Assembly (NCBI RefSeq): GCF_003086295.3
Contig: NC_092051.1
Location: 12,454,810-12,518,809, forward strand
Source of the DNA: Arachis hypogaea
Lineage: Eukaryota > Streptophyta > Magnoliopsida > Fabales > Fabaceae
DNA length: 64,000 nt
Direction: 5' to 3'
Notes under the pieces: model-generated
The model's input: only the letters and a program-made list of their open reading frames with translations
What the model was told of the DNA's origin: nothing
Database searches by the model: none
Shown: one piece after another, positions 47,908 through 59,476 of the stretch
Position numbering within the stretch: the stretch's first letter is position 1
Layout of the letters: each line of letters opens with the position of its first letter
Position numbers and translations under genes: made by a program

Positions 47908-49971
47908 TGTAAAATCCCAATAATACCCTCACTCCTCTTTTTCCAAACCAAACCCTAACCTTAATTTCCTAAGTTACCAACACACAAACTCCCCCAAATC
48001 AGAGAAGAGAAGTAGCGAGAGTGGATGAGAGAAAGAAGGAAGAGCAGAAAAGAAGAAAAGAAGGAAGAGGGCCAGTGTTATTGGAGCTGCTGTCGTCGTT
48101 GACATCAAGAGAAAGCGAGAGAGGTTCGAATCTGAGAGGGGAATGGCGAGCACGAACCCGAAGCAGAGAGGGAGAGATGAAGAACGAACCAGAAAGAAGG
48201 AGGAGGCGTGGCGCCGCCGCCGCCGAAGGAACCTTCGTCGGAGGGAGACATTGTCATTGCAGCGGGAAGTGCAGAGAACAAAGAGGGGGGTGAGAGAGCT
48301 ACAAGATGGAAGGGAAGGAGGGTGGCAGTCGCGAGGCGGAGGTGACGATGGAGGTTTCTGCTGTTGCTGTCGCCGGAGCTCACTTCTGGTGCACCCGAAG
48401 CTACTTCAGCCCCTACCTTGCTCCCCCGTGGCTAGCCCCTGGCCTCCCCGTTTTCGTCGGAGTTACTGATGCCATTGTTGGAGAAGAGGATCTGATAGCA
48501 CCACTGCTTTGCCTTACCGGTGTCGCTCTTACTGTTGCCGGAAAACACGCTGGAGTTTTCAAACTTTCCGGCAACACTGTCTTGCCACTGTTCTGGTCTA
48601 ACTTCTTTCCTTGGTCTGTTCCATTTTCACCTTATCTCTGTCACCATTTTGTTTCTTGCCTTGCTCTTGTTCTGATTTATTTTTCGCCTCTATTCTGTTT
48701 TGGATTTTCAGAACTATATTTGCATTTGTCTTTTTATTCGATTTGAACTGCTGCATTTGCCTTGTGCTGTTGCCATTGTTGCTACCATGAGAATTGAAGT
48801 TGCTGCTACTGCCCTAATCCAAGCTCTGCGCTATTTCGTAACCTTTACTTTCGCACTCCGGGTTTGGTCTCTTCGGTCCTTTGGACCACGTTGTGAGTTA
48901 TAATTGTTTGGCTTTACGTCTATAATTATTTTGATATACGGTGCTTTGAACTTAGTTATACTTACAAAGATTATCAAAGGGTTTTAAATTGGTTTTATTA
49001 ATTAATTTATTAGAACTAAATATTTGTCCATGTTAAGCTCTTTTTAATATGCACATGAGACTATATATATATATTTTTAGACTATATGTATGTTTGAAGA
49101 AATTTTATATTATTTTAAAGCATTTGATTTTACTCGAATATGTATTTTCGAAGCATGAAATTTTGTTGCTACTCACTTATTTTAGAATTGAGAAAATATG
49201 ATTGAATATGATTTGGATGAGAAAGTATTATCTGATTTGATTTGATTCGATATTTTATATATTCGAAAGATCAAAGATTTGTTGTATTTGAAATTATATG
49301 TTTTGAATTGATTTGGGAGGCTCGTATTAGAAAACAGTAGTTAACAGCGGTTATGACGTTAATCTAGATGCATCTGGCTCAGACCTCAGCTAGTAGGAGC
49401 GTTGTTAGCCTAACGTGTAGGCCACACGTTGGATCTGTTATTCCGTACGGACACACTAGAGAAAAGGGCTACCCATAGAGGTGGAGCCGCCCAAGTGTGG
49501 ACTTTTGATTTGATTTCTCTATGAGAACTCCCTTATTGATTCACTTATTATCAACTATTATTTTCTAATTAAAATTATTTTGATGATAATGTTTGTATAG
49601 TCTCATGTCGATTATAGATGTATTGTCTAGTCACTGAATTGTAATACTCACTCCTTTTTTGTTTAAAAAAAATATTTTTTCAGGAATAAGTACTTGATTA
49701 TGTGAGCCTTTCTATTCAAGAGTAATGATCTGCAATGGGCTCTATTCCTTGTTGAGTTCTTAGACGTCATCTGCTCCATATGTCACAGGCAGGATCCATC
49801 TATATTTATTTATTTTATTTTTGTTAAAGTATGTAATTATTCATTCTAAAAAGTGTAAATTTATCAAAAATTATTTGTAACCTTTTTATTTATCTTATAT
49901 TTGAATCTGTTAGGCTTGCTAGGGAACTCTTTTTCCTGAGCGCCAGTCATGGCTCATTTTGGGTTGTGACA
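47908..49971 (+). mobile_element. Ty3/gypsy-type LTR (5' LTR, 2.06 kb)
   Basis: Starts TGTAAAATCCCAATAATACC and ends GGTTGTGACA, followed three bases later by TGGTATCAGAGC, the initiator-Met tRNA primer-binding site. It contains the CTCAGCTAGTAGGAGCG and GTGGAGCCGCCCAAG segments typical of long legume gypsy LTRs, and a GC-rich R/U5-like part near 48180-48500. The open frames in it are not genes. No second LTR is found to the right within the window. Confidence 0.78.
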
Positions 49972-49974
49972 GAG

Positions 49975-49986
49975 TGGTATCAGAGC
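49975..49986 (+). other. Gypsy primer-binding site
   Basis: TGGTATCAGAGC, complementary to the 3' end of initiator tRNA-Met, three bases after the LTR end. Confidence 0.85.
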
Positions 49987-50240
49987 TTAGGTTTAATCTG
50001 TGTAATATGGAGCAAGTGTCTTATGGTAGGATCACAATTGTATAAATAGAAGCGCGCCTATTTGTACAAATTGTGGCACTATTAGAGGCCTATAGGAATG
50101 TCATCCTTCTCTTTTTGTCATTCTTGTCTTTTGGTTCTTGTCATCATGAGTCATCTGTCGATTCTTGCCACCTCTTTTCTCTTTGTATCCATCCTTGAGT
50201 TATTATTTGGTAACTTTTCTTGAACTTACTTTTGCAATTG
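49987..50240 (+). other. Gypsy leader region
   Basis: Non-coding, T-rich sequence after the PBS. No gag start is seen here or after the copia insertion, so the element is either a LARD-type non-coding retroelement or heavily rearranged. Confidence 0.45.
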
Positions 50241-50245
50241 TTTCA

Positions 50246-50503
50246 AATTGAAGTGTTTGAATGTATTGTATTATCAAATGTACAGGGAATCAGCCTCTTT
50301 ATAGAGGAATTACAGAAATAGAAATAACTAGAAAATAGAAAAGAAAGGAAAAATACTAGCCTAAAATAAAGGAAAGATTTCTAATCATAAAATCCCTAAA
50401 ATTAAGCTAAACCCAAAAAGGAAAAGATTTATAATTAATTCTATTTACATAAAAGATTCAGGAAAGGAATTAGGAATCTGATTTTGATTTGATTTAGTCA
50501 ACA
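50246..50503 (-). repeat. Copia-2 3' LTR
   Basis: On the minus strand begins TGTTGACTAAATCAAATC. Direct repeat of 54111-54368. Confidence 0.92.
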
Positions 50504-50510
50504 CTCCCCC

Positions 50511-53500
50511 TCAAGCTGGCTTGAAGATATCATTCATTGACAGCTTGCTTATTATGCTATCAAAAGTCTTCTTGGGTAATCCTTTAGCTTGAATATCTGC
50601 TAATTGTTCTGTGGTTGGAACATATGAGATGCAAATCTGTCCTCTCTCAATCTTTTCCCTGATAAAATGCTTGTCAACTTCAACATGTTTAGTTCTATCA
50701 TGCAACACTGGATTATGAGAAATGGAAATTGCAGATTTGTTGTCACAATACAACCTCATTGGTGGAGAAATGGAAACTTTTAGTTCTTGTAGGATTTTCT
50801 CTACCCATATTGCTTCACATATTCCATGAGCCACTGCTCTAAACTCAGTTTCTGCACTACTTCGTGCCACAACACTCTGTTTTTTACTCCTCCAACTAAC
50901 CAGGTTTCCGCCAACAAAAGTACAATACCCAGATGTTGACCTTCTATCCATGACATTCCCAGCCCAATCTGCATCTGTATAAGCTTCTACTTGAAGATGT
51001 CCATGCTTTTTATAGAGTAACCCTTTCCCAGGCGACCCTTTTAAGTACCTTAGGATTCTAAAGACAGCATCCATGTGTTCTTGACCAGGTGAATGCATAA
51101 ACTGGCTTACCATGCTCACAGCAAAGGCTATATCCGGGCGTGTATGGGATAAATAGATTAGCCTCCCTACTAACTGCTGATATCTCCCTTTGTCCATTAC
51201 ATTTTCTGGTTCAGCTGGCTTCAATTTTAAGTTAGGCTCTATAGGTGTTTCAGCAGCTTTACAACCAAGTAATCCCGTCTCTTTTAAAAGATCTAGGATG
51301 TACTTTCGTTGGTTCATAAAAATGCCTTCCTTAGACCTTGCAAATTCAATTCCAAGGAAGTATTTTAATGAGCCAAGTTCTTTGATTTCAAATGCTTTGG
51401 CAAGCTTCTCCTTCAAGTCTTTTAGTTCCAAAAAGTCATCACCTGTCAGAATAATGTCATCCACATATACAATTAAGATGGCAGTTTTATTAGCTGCTGA
51501 ATGCTTATAGAAAAGTGTATGGTCAGCTTGGCTTTGAGTATAACCAAGTCCCTTCACCACCATTCCAAGTCGTTCAAACCAAGCTCTTGGGGATTGTTTC
51601 AATCCATAGAGAGATTTCTTTAGTTTGCACACTTTATTCCTCCCTAGTTCAGCTTCAAATCCAGGTGGAAGTTTCATGAACACCTCTTCCTCTAGTTCCC
51701 CATTCAGGAAAGCATTCTTTATATCCAATTGGTGTAAAGGCCAATTGTAATTCGCAGCAAGAGATAAGAGAATCCGCACAGAACTGAGTTTGGCAACTGG
51801 AGCAAAAGTTTCTCGATAGTCTACTCCATAGGTTTGTGTATATCCCCTAGCTACTAACCTAGCCTTATACCTCTCTATGCTTCCATCAGCATTGCACTTG
51901 ATGGTAAAAACCCACCTGCAGCCAACCAATTTTGTATTCTGTGGCAGATCTACAATCTCCCAAGTTTCATTTTTCTTGAGTGCATGCCACTCTTCCATCA
52001 CTGCTAATTTCCAGTTGGGATCATCTAGTGCTTTCTCTATGTTCCTAGGCTCAAACAGATTTGTAATTTTAGAAGTAAAAGCTCGATGTTTTTTAGAGAG
52101 ATTTTGGTAAGAGACATAATTGGAAATAGGATGGTTGGTGCTGGTTTTAAGTACCTTTTTGGTGCAGGTTCTGGTTTCTTTCCTAAGGGCTATTGGCAAA
52201 TTATTATTAGAAGTGACAATTTCAGATTTACCTGGAAGTTCCTGAAGTACTACAGTTGGGCCGTCTTCCGGGTTTTCAGATTGGGTTGGTACAGAGATGA
52301 TGGGCTGGTCTCTAGTCTTCTTGGGATATTTCCGAACATAATACCGAAGCTCCTTTTCTTGTGGTATTTCTTTTCCTGTTTGGATTCCAACTAATTCTGG
52401 CACAATTTCAGAATTGGTTTTCACATCTTGTTTTGCAATTGTTTCAGAATTTACTTGATTAGTGAAAGTTGTATCTTCAATATGTAAGATAGGAGTGGGT
52501 AAAGGTTCATGCAAAAAATTTTCTTCCCTTAGACTCTCCCCCTGAAGAGAATTTTTTTGAAAAAAGGTTTCATGTTCCAAAAAAGTAACATCCATACTTA
52601 CATGAAATTTCTTGGTGTGTGGATTGAAACATTTATAACCCTTTTGACTTGGGGAATAGCCAATAAAAATGCATTTTTCTGCCCTTGGATCAAGTTTACT
52701 TCGATATGAAGGTGTATGTAAGAACACAGTGCAACCAAATACTTTTAAAAGTAAGTCAGAATGCAACCTGCATGCTGGAAAATTCTTTTTGAAAGTATCC
52801 AACGGTGTGCAGTAATTTAACACACGTGTGGGCATTCGATTTATGAGATAGGCTGCTGTTAGAACAGCATCTCCCCATAAATACTTTGGAACATTACCCT
52901 CAAACATAATGGCACGTGCTACTTCAAGAAGGTGTTTATTCTTCCTTTCAGCAATGCCATTTTGTTGGGGTGTATTGGGGCATGTAGATTGATGTTGAAT
53001 ACCTTTCTTTTGAAGAAATTCACCAAGATTTTTATTAAAGTATTCAGTGCCATTATTACTTCTTAATATTGAAATTTTTGTGTCAAATTGTGTTTCTACC
53101 ATTTTTGAAAAATACTGAAAAATTTTAGAAACCTCAGATTTTTCATGCATGAGATAGATCCAACATAGTCGTGTGTGGTCATCAATAAAAGTTACAAACC
53201 ATTTTTTTCCAAATTGAGTTGTTATTTTTGATGGACCCCATACATCACTATGAATCAAGTGGAAGGGTTTAGATGCATGATAAGTTTGAGAGTAATAAGG
53301 AGCTCTATGGCTCTTTGAACGAATATAACTTTCACATTTAAGTAAGGAAGAATCAATATTTTTAAACAAACTTGGAAACAAGTGTTTGAGATATGGAAAA
53401 CTAGGGTGTCCTAGTCTATTGTGCCAGAGAATTATTTGGTCCTTTATAGGCATAGAACTTATACCACTAAATCCTTGAGCTATTTTATCCTCCGAAATAT

Positions 53501-54065
53501 CCTCAAAGTGATAAAGCCCATCCATCATCTTAGCACTGCCAATCATCTTTCCCGAAGTTCGGTCCTGAAAAATACCATGAGTGTCAAAGAATGTCACAGC
53601 ACAATTGGAATCCTTGCAGATTTTACTAATAGAGAGAAGATTACAAGAAAGCTTTGGTACATGTAGGACATTTCTTAGGTCAATATTTTTGGACAGTTTA
53701 ATTGTACCTTTTCCAGCAATAGATGAAAAACTACCATCAGCAACTCTAATTTTTTCATTTTCAAAGCAAGGAGAATAAGTTTTAAATAAAGGGGAGAGGC
53801 TGGTCATATGGTCAGATGCACCTGAATCAACAATCCATGGTGCATTCAAGTTTGAGGTGCAGTTAAGGGACATAGGAATACTAAAATTACCTGTTTGAGC
53901 CAAAGAACCACTAGAAGTACTAGACACAGAACTGGAATTTAACAGCCTTATGAGCTGCTCAACCTGTTCCTTACTCAATGATGATTTTTCAGCCTCATGA
54001 GCAGTTGGAGTAGGAGTGGTGTTCTCCTTCTGTTCAGGATTAATGACTGAGGAACTGTCAGCCAT
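50511..54065 (-). CDS. Copia-2 polyprotein (protease-integrase-RT-RNase H), 1184 codons
   Basis: One uninterrupted frame. The N-terminus (MADSSSVINPEQKE) is followed almost at once by the linker LSKEQVEQLIRLLNS that normally comes after gag, so the gag capsid core and zinc knuckle appear to be deleted in frame. Protease: WIVDSGASDHM (near residue 80). Pre-integrase: LWHNRLGHPS, then CESY where a CxxC pair is expected. Integrase core: HSDVWGP, a DxxTR, and NGIAERKN. RT: GCRWVF, YGLKQSPRAWF and YVDDI. RNase H: YTDADWAG and SAETEFRA. All RT and RNase H acidic residues are present. Compared with usual copia polyproteins of about 1300-1450 residues it is short by about a gag domain. It could supply enzymes but not particles, unless gag comes in trans. 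Confidence 0.9.
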   Translation of the reverse strand: MADSSSVINPEQKENTTPTPTAHEAEKSSLSKEQVEQLIRLLNSSSVSSTSSGSLAQTGNFSIPMSLNCTSNLNAPWIVDSGASDHMTSLSPLFKTYSPCFENEKIRVADGSFSSIAGKGTIKLSKNIDLRNVLHVPKLSCNLLSISKICKDSNCAVTFFDTHGIFQDRTSGKMIGSAKMMDGLYHFEDISEDKIAQGFSGISSMPIKDQIILWHNRLGHPSFPYLKHLFPSLFKNIDSSLLKCESYIRSKSHRAPYYSQTYHASKPFHLIHSDVWGPSKITTQFGKKWFVTFIDDHTRLCWIYLMHEKSEVSKIFQYFSKMVETQFDTKISILRSNNGTEYFNKNLGEFLQKKGIQHQSTCPNTPQQNGIAERKNKHLLEVARAIMFEGNVPKYLWGDAVLTAAYLINRMPTRVLNYCTPLDTFKKNFPACRLHSDLLLKVFGCTVFLHTPSYRSKLDPRAEKCIFIGYSPSQKGYKCFNPHTKKFHVSMDVTFLEHETFFQKNSLQGESLREENFLHEPLPTPILHIEDTTFTNQVNSETIAKQDVKTNSEIVPELVGIQTGKEIPQEKELRYYVRKYPKKTRDQPIISVPTQSENPEDGPTVVLQELPGKSEIVTSNNNLPIALRKETRTCTKKVLKTSTNHPISNYVSYQNLSKKHRAFTSKITNLFEPRNIEKALDDPNWKLAVMEEWHALKKNETWEIVDLPQNTKLVGCRWVFTIKCNADGSIERYKARLVARGYTQTYGVDYRETFAPVAKLSSVRILLSLAANYNWPLHQLDIKNAFLNGELEEEVFMKLPPGFEAELGRNKVCKLKKSLYGLKQSPRAWFERLGMVVKGLGYTQSQADHTLFYKHSAANKTAILIVYVDDIILTGDDFLELKDLKEKLAKAFEIKELGSLKYFLGIEFARSKEGIFMNQRKYILDLLKETGLLGCKAAETPIEPNLKLKPAEPENVMDKGRYQQLVGRLIYLSHTRPDIAFAVSMVSQFMHSPGQEHMDAVFRILRYLKGSPGKGLLYKKHGHLQVEAYTDADWAGNVMDRRSTSGYCTFVGGNLVSWRSKKQSVVARSSAETEFRAVAHGICEAIWVEKILQELKVSISPPMRLYCDNKSAISISHNPVLHDRTKHVEVDKHFIREKIERGQICISYVPTTEQLADIQAKGLPKKTFDSIISKLSMNDIFKPA

Positions 54066-54098
54066 AGCTATAAATCAGAGGCACAGTGCAGAGATCCT

Positions 54099-54110
54099 GC
54101 TCTGATACCA
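54099..54110 (-). other. Copia-2 primer-binding site
   Basis: On the minus strand TGGTATCAGAGC directly follows the 5' LTR (which ends at 54111). Initiator tRNA-Met type. Confidence 0.88.
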
Positions 54111-54368
54111 AATTGAAGTGTTTAAATGTATTGTATTATCAAATGTACAGGGAATCAGCCTCTTTATAGAGGAATTACAGAAATAGAAATAACTAGAAAA
54201 TAGGAAAGAAAGGAAAAATACTAGCTTAAAATAAAGGAAAGATTTCTAATAATAAAATTCCTAAAATTAAGCTAAACCCAAAAAGGAAAAGATTTATAAT
54301 TAATTCTATTTACATAAAAGATTCAGGAAAGGAATTAGGAATTTGATTTTGATTTGATTTAGTCAACA
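54111..54368 (-). repeat. Copia-2 5' LTR
   Basis: Direct repeat of 50246-50503. It adjoins the PBS on the minus strand. Confidence 0.92.
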
Positions 54369-54373
54369 TTTCA

Positions 54374-56654
54374 GTTTCGGTTTTGGTTAACGATTCTTGC
54401 CTTGTAGCTAGTTCTAATCTTCCTCGCTTTTGTGAATAATTGCTTTAATCTTCTTTATCTTCATGTTGTTTTCTATGGGTTCTGATTTCAAGATTTCATC
54501 CATTATCTAGAAGATTCGATATGTTTTTGCTGTGAATTATTATCTTATTCCTCTTATAAAACAGTATTTGAATTTGTGGATTGTGGATTTGCTTAGCTGC
54601 TGATTGAGATGCTTTCTTCTGGATTTGATGATCTTTGAAGCTAACATAATTTTGATTCGCTATTGATTCCTTCTTTTAAATCAATAATTTGTAAAATTTT
54701 TATTTTGTTGCTCAAGGAGAAGGAGTATGTGATGAAACATATGAATAGAGTGTTATTGTTGTTTGTTCGATTGGAGATTTTCATTGCTTAAATTTAGTGA
54801 ATTATTTGGGTGATCACTTAGCTGAATCGAAAGTCTTTTCCGATCTAAAAGTTTGGTTGTGCTTTTCTAATTTGATGATCTAGTTTTGTTATGGTGCTTT
54901 GTTGCTGAATATGACTTTTCTTTCACGGAACTATTTCTTGCTTGATAAGTTGAGAGACAGATTGTGAACGTTTACTTTTTGGTTGGTGATTATAAGGTGA
55001 ATTTTGCTTTTGACTAAGATATGAAATTTGAGAATTTTCTCAACCCATGGTTTTCTAAAAGTTTTCTTATTTCTCAACTATTGTCCTTATTCTCAGAGAT
55101 TTAGGGAGATTGATTTTCTTGATTTGTAGAGCCTTTGTGATATTGAATTGTATATCTTAGAGATTGGAAAGAATTGTTGGCGATTTCTTATAAAAATGAC
55201 TAGATATCTAATTTCTTAAAGCCAAATAAATTTCTTATACGAGTTTTTTCCCTTGTTACATTCAACTAATTATTATAAACCATGCTCTTTTTTTTATTAT
55301 GTACCCCTTAATAACTCTAGTTTTAAAATTATCTAATTTCTCAACAAGACCTAATGTTTCATGATTCACATTTGGTTGGATTCGTGGAATAAAATAGTGT
55401 AAGCGAAATTATGTACTTATTTGAGCTATACAATAATACTTTTAATTAAATTTTCACTAGGATTGAAAAGATATTACTTATTTTAATGTGATAATGTAGG
55501 ATTTTTTTGTGAACTTTGTTCCTTTTAAATTTATAAGCAGGAATCAATATTAAAACAACTAGAGATTTTATTAGGATAATCATAACATATAATGACTATT
55601 TTGGTAAATTTTTCAGCAAGTTAGATTTTTTTTTTTTTATTAGAAGGTTGGTAGTTTGAAATGCTGTGCTCTAGTAACAAAGTTGTTTATTATTTGTATT
55701 ATTGAGTATTTATATGTTACAACTAGATGCAATTTTTTTTGTTTTCTATTATGATATATGATATTATTGCTGAATTTTTTTATCTCTAGTCATTAGAATA
55801 GGTTGTTGCCTATGGATTGTTATTGTCGTTATTGCTATTCAAGTCATCATTGCATGTTGATTGATATTATTATTGTTCGTAAACAGTGAATTCTTGCATA
55901 TTGATATAGTTAGGATTCAATTTTCTATTCAATAGTGACTCGGTAATGTTTTGTCAGGTTTTCTAATACTTTTCTCTTTTTGTTTCATTGTTATTATCAA
56001 TTGTCTCTAACATAACGTCTTTTCAATTCAGCCTGCATGATATTTCAAGTGCCTTTGATATTAAAAATCACCTTATTATTTTTACGTGACGACTTTGTAG
56101 GTGATGTTCTAGATTTGTTTGATTGATTTGATTTTGTTATTAGCAGTAGTTAGTAGTGAGTAGTGGTGCTGTTTTGTGATTGGATTTATGAGTTTCTTGA
56201 TTTGTATGTAATTGTCGTTTTTGTGCTTGCTAGGCTCACTTTTGGGTTGGAAATGAGTAAGAGACTATAGAAAAAAAAAATCTTCTCATGATATTATATT
56301 TTTTTCAAAATAAGACAAGGATTTGAGAGATATATTTTTGATAGTTAGATTCAAAAAAAAAATTTAACTATGACTATTATGATTATTATTTCATGTTAAT
56401 AAAAGATATTTTCTTAAAAATATAACTTTAAATTACTAAAGTTCTTCCTGGTACTTATTTCTAATGGTGGATCTTTTTACCAGACAAAAAAAAAAGGGAG
56501 AAAATGTACACAAAGAAGATAGTATTGTTGATGTGATTAAAAATATCCGTTGTGTGAATAGAGATGCACACTAAAATGAACATGGAGATTCATGACTACA
56601 AATTTGATGTTCAAGTTTATTAATTTCTACATGTATTAGTCTTTGCTGCCAAGA

Positions 56655-56691
<37 letters not shown>

Positions 56692-58395
56692 AGGTTGTTT
56701 GTAGTTTATGAGCTTTAAATTCAGTTAACTATTTATGAAGATAAGTTCTTTTTGGTGTTTCATCTTTACAAAAAAAATATAATCCTATACTAATTTTATA
56801 AAATTCTTTTGCTATGTGCTTGGATTATGTTGAAAGCTAAATTATGTTTGAAAATTTAGACAAAATAAAAAGTAGTAGTTAATTTATTATAACTAATGTT
56901 AGTTTGTGTTAATTGTAATTACGTCAAATTGTAGTTTTAATTTCATTATCTTACATGTGCATTATTCGTAAATTAAGTTATAATTATATGATTATATGAA
57001 AATATTTGAATGTATTTTACAATAATAATAAGTTAAATGTACAGGTGAATTTTGGCTTTGAGGATAATGAGATGATTGCTTACATTTTCTCGTCATATTT
57101 GACGTTATTTATCTATTATTTATAATCAAAAGCTATTAAATTTTATTCTGGAATACCTAATATTCAAGGTTATGACAATAATTATTTCAAATGGACTTTG
57201 TCAAAGAATTCTAGATAAGAGAAAATGAACATGTTAATTTTGTGACAATTACTGTTTTTAATTTTCATAACTGTTCAATTGTCTTTTTAAAAGGTACGGT
57301 CAAATCTTCAATTTGTTGTTTTGATTTGCTCATCTGTTATTGTCTTTGCATTGTTGCTTGGGATTTGGGATTTTGATTTACAATTGTTATGGGTATTTTA
57401 TTTAAGTTGTATGTTTGTTGCTGTTCAGTTTTCTTTGCCTATAGTGTTGTTGCTTCCCATTGTTTTCTTTAACATCATTTGTCCTAGTGTTCTTATTTTG
57501 GTCTATAAATATTATAAATTTAGGCCTTGTATGTTTTTCCTCTTCTTTGATTCTGAAAGATTGTGTCTTATTTGATTATGTTCTTAATCATTCTCTTAAA
57601 ACTTGGTAAACATCATTATTGACTTTAGTGACCATCTCTTGTGAACTTGTGCTTCTTTGATTCAACCTGAACTTGTTTTGACCAAATACACCATCTTTTC
57701 TTTTAACAAAATTATTTAACAAAATTAATATATAAGGTTATAGAAAGTCTCATCCAAATTTGATAAGAACAAGACGACTTACATAGAAATGGTTCTCATA
57801 GATTATAAGGTAAGTTGATTATTTTTCATTATTCTTTCAAGTGATGCTAGGTCCAATTTATAAATATTTTTTGTTAATCTTTTAAGTTTATTTGATAAGT
57901 AAACCCTTGCACGCGAATCAAAGACAGTGCGATTTTATAGATTTATAAGTGCTAATAGTCTTTATATTTAATTTATTTTATAGTGTGATAATAACCAATA
58001 TATTTATTGGTAAATTTAACTATTACTATATTATTTATGATCATATTCAGTATGTATGTCTGATTTATTGAAGAAATTAAATTATTAAAATCGATTAATA
58101 ACTGTTCTAGAGTTAATCCAATTAACACTAAATTAAAAAAAAACAAATAATACATAACATGTTACTTTTTTATTAATCAAATTATTATAATTCAAATTAA
58201 TTTAAAAAAATAATTTAAAATTATAATTTCAATCTTATCACGTGCATGACACGGGTAATTATACTTGTATACATACTATTTTCTAAAGATATAGGAAAAT
58301 TTTCACATATACCAGCCACTTTATTAGTACAGTAGTAATGACAAAAATAATTAAAAATTTTCACATATACTTTGTCATTACTTGCACTTGGGCCT
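54374..58395. other. Long AT-rich non-coding interval
   Basis: About 4 kb with no recognisable coding exon, probably the internal part of the gypsy/LARD-type element or intergenic DNA. It contains a (TA)n microsatellite at 56656-56688. The open frame 57321-57575 is hydrophobic and low-complexity with no family resemblance. Confidence 0.5.
56656..56688. repeat. (TA)n microsatellite
   Basis: Uninterrupted alternating TA of about 33 bases. Confidence 0.92.
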
Positions 58396-58645
58396 AAGCT
58401 GTTATGCGGACCTGCGCAAGAAGAGTGATAATGCATTCATGCTGGCTGGGCCGGACCAGTGGGAGCCGGGTCGGGTGGATAGAAGGAAAAGGAGGGAGAC
58501 CCAGCCAGCCCAAGACGCAACAGGTTCATGAACGCTCCTTGGAGGTGACAGCGATGCTCTGACCCAGGAAAGAAGCGCACGCCGAGCTGAAGCATGCCGC
58601 AAGGGAAACCGAGGCTACCACGGCGACTTCGTCCTAGCTACACAT

Positions 58646-59459
58646 GTGCAATTATGCGCTGGGATGGTGAAGGACAACGGAGCGCTCGTTGAGCAGTTTG
58701 TGATTGGGGGATATGGCGATGGTGGAGGGGGCCGAGAGTGGAACAGTGGTAACCACGATGTCATGAACCAAATTGAGACTAATCAGCCGTGGTCAGCTAC
58801 AGTGAAGACTAGGGTTGTGGGTGGCAAGGCTGTAAATGTTGAAAGCTGTGATTCAGAGAAATTGGGATTCGAGGAGCATGAGATAGTATCGACTGTGCTG
58901 GAGGTTGGAAGGGTTAGAGGGGCTGACAGGGGTGAGAACGCTGAGCTCCGGGAGGGTAGAGGTAAAGGCCATGAGGAAGCTGTCGGAGGTGTGGAGGGTG
59001 CTATTGGGGATGTAAGTGATGATGGAAATTATGGGGATATAGATGGGAAAAACGGATCAGAAGGGGAAAACAGGGCAACAAGTGTAGCTGAGCACAGTAG
59101 TCGGGATAACAAGGAAATTGTTGTTACTGAGGCTACATATGGAGGCTGTGGATCGAAGATAGGTTAGAAGAGACTAGTGCAGGGTGAGAATGAAGCTGCA
59201 GATATGCTAACAGGGAACTACAGTGAGGAAAATGATGAGACAGTCGATGACAACCAGAGTACAACATTGGAAGAGTAGTTATTGGAAAATAAGAGGACAT
59301 GAGAAGTAGCAGTGGAGTCTGATGCTATCTTGTATAACGAGGAAGAGGATATCATGGCCATCTTTCAAGCGCAAAATGAAAAAACTGCTCAAAAAAGAAA
59401 ATTGGCGAAACTAAAGACGAAAGCAAGACGGAGCAGACCTAAGAATAATAAAAATGTGT
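58646..59459 (+). pseudogene. LINE ORF1, C-terminal remnant
   Basis: Open from 58646 to 59167 with Gly/Glu/Asp-rich, low-complexity sequence. After stops near 59167 and 59278 it is followed by the charged tail DIMAIFQAQNEKTAQKRKLA, typical of plant LINE ORF1 just upstream of ORF2. The RNA-binding N-terminal part and zinc knuckle are absent. Confidence 0.6.
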
Positions 59460-59476
59460 GTAATAATCCTTTAAAA

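Larger units (their letters stand above)
50246..54368 (-). mobile_element. Young Ty1/copia element, minus strand, gag-deleted
   Basis: Two 258-bp LTRs (50246-50503 and 54111-54368) differ at about six positions by eye. The 5-bp target duplication TTTCA lies at 50241-50245 and 54369-54373. On the minus strand the order is LTR, PBS (54110-54099), one long ORF (54065-50511), PPT GAGGGGGAG (50512-50504), LTR. The element is only 4.1 kb, short for copia because most of gag is missing. It is inserted in the leader of the gypsy-type element. Confidence 0.92.

Noticed and set aside
48021..48903. Open frames of 67-146 residues as genes
   Set aside because: They lie inside the gypsy LTR (47908-49971) and reflect its GC-rich part.
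57321..57575. 84-residue hydrophobic open frame
   Set aside because: T-rich DNA readily gives Phe/Leu/Ile-rich frames; no initiation context or family match.
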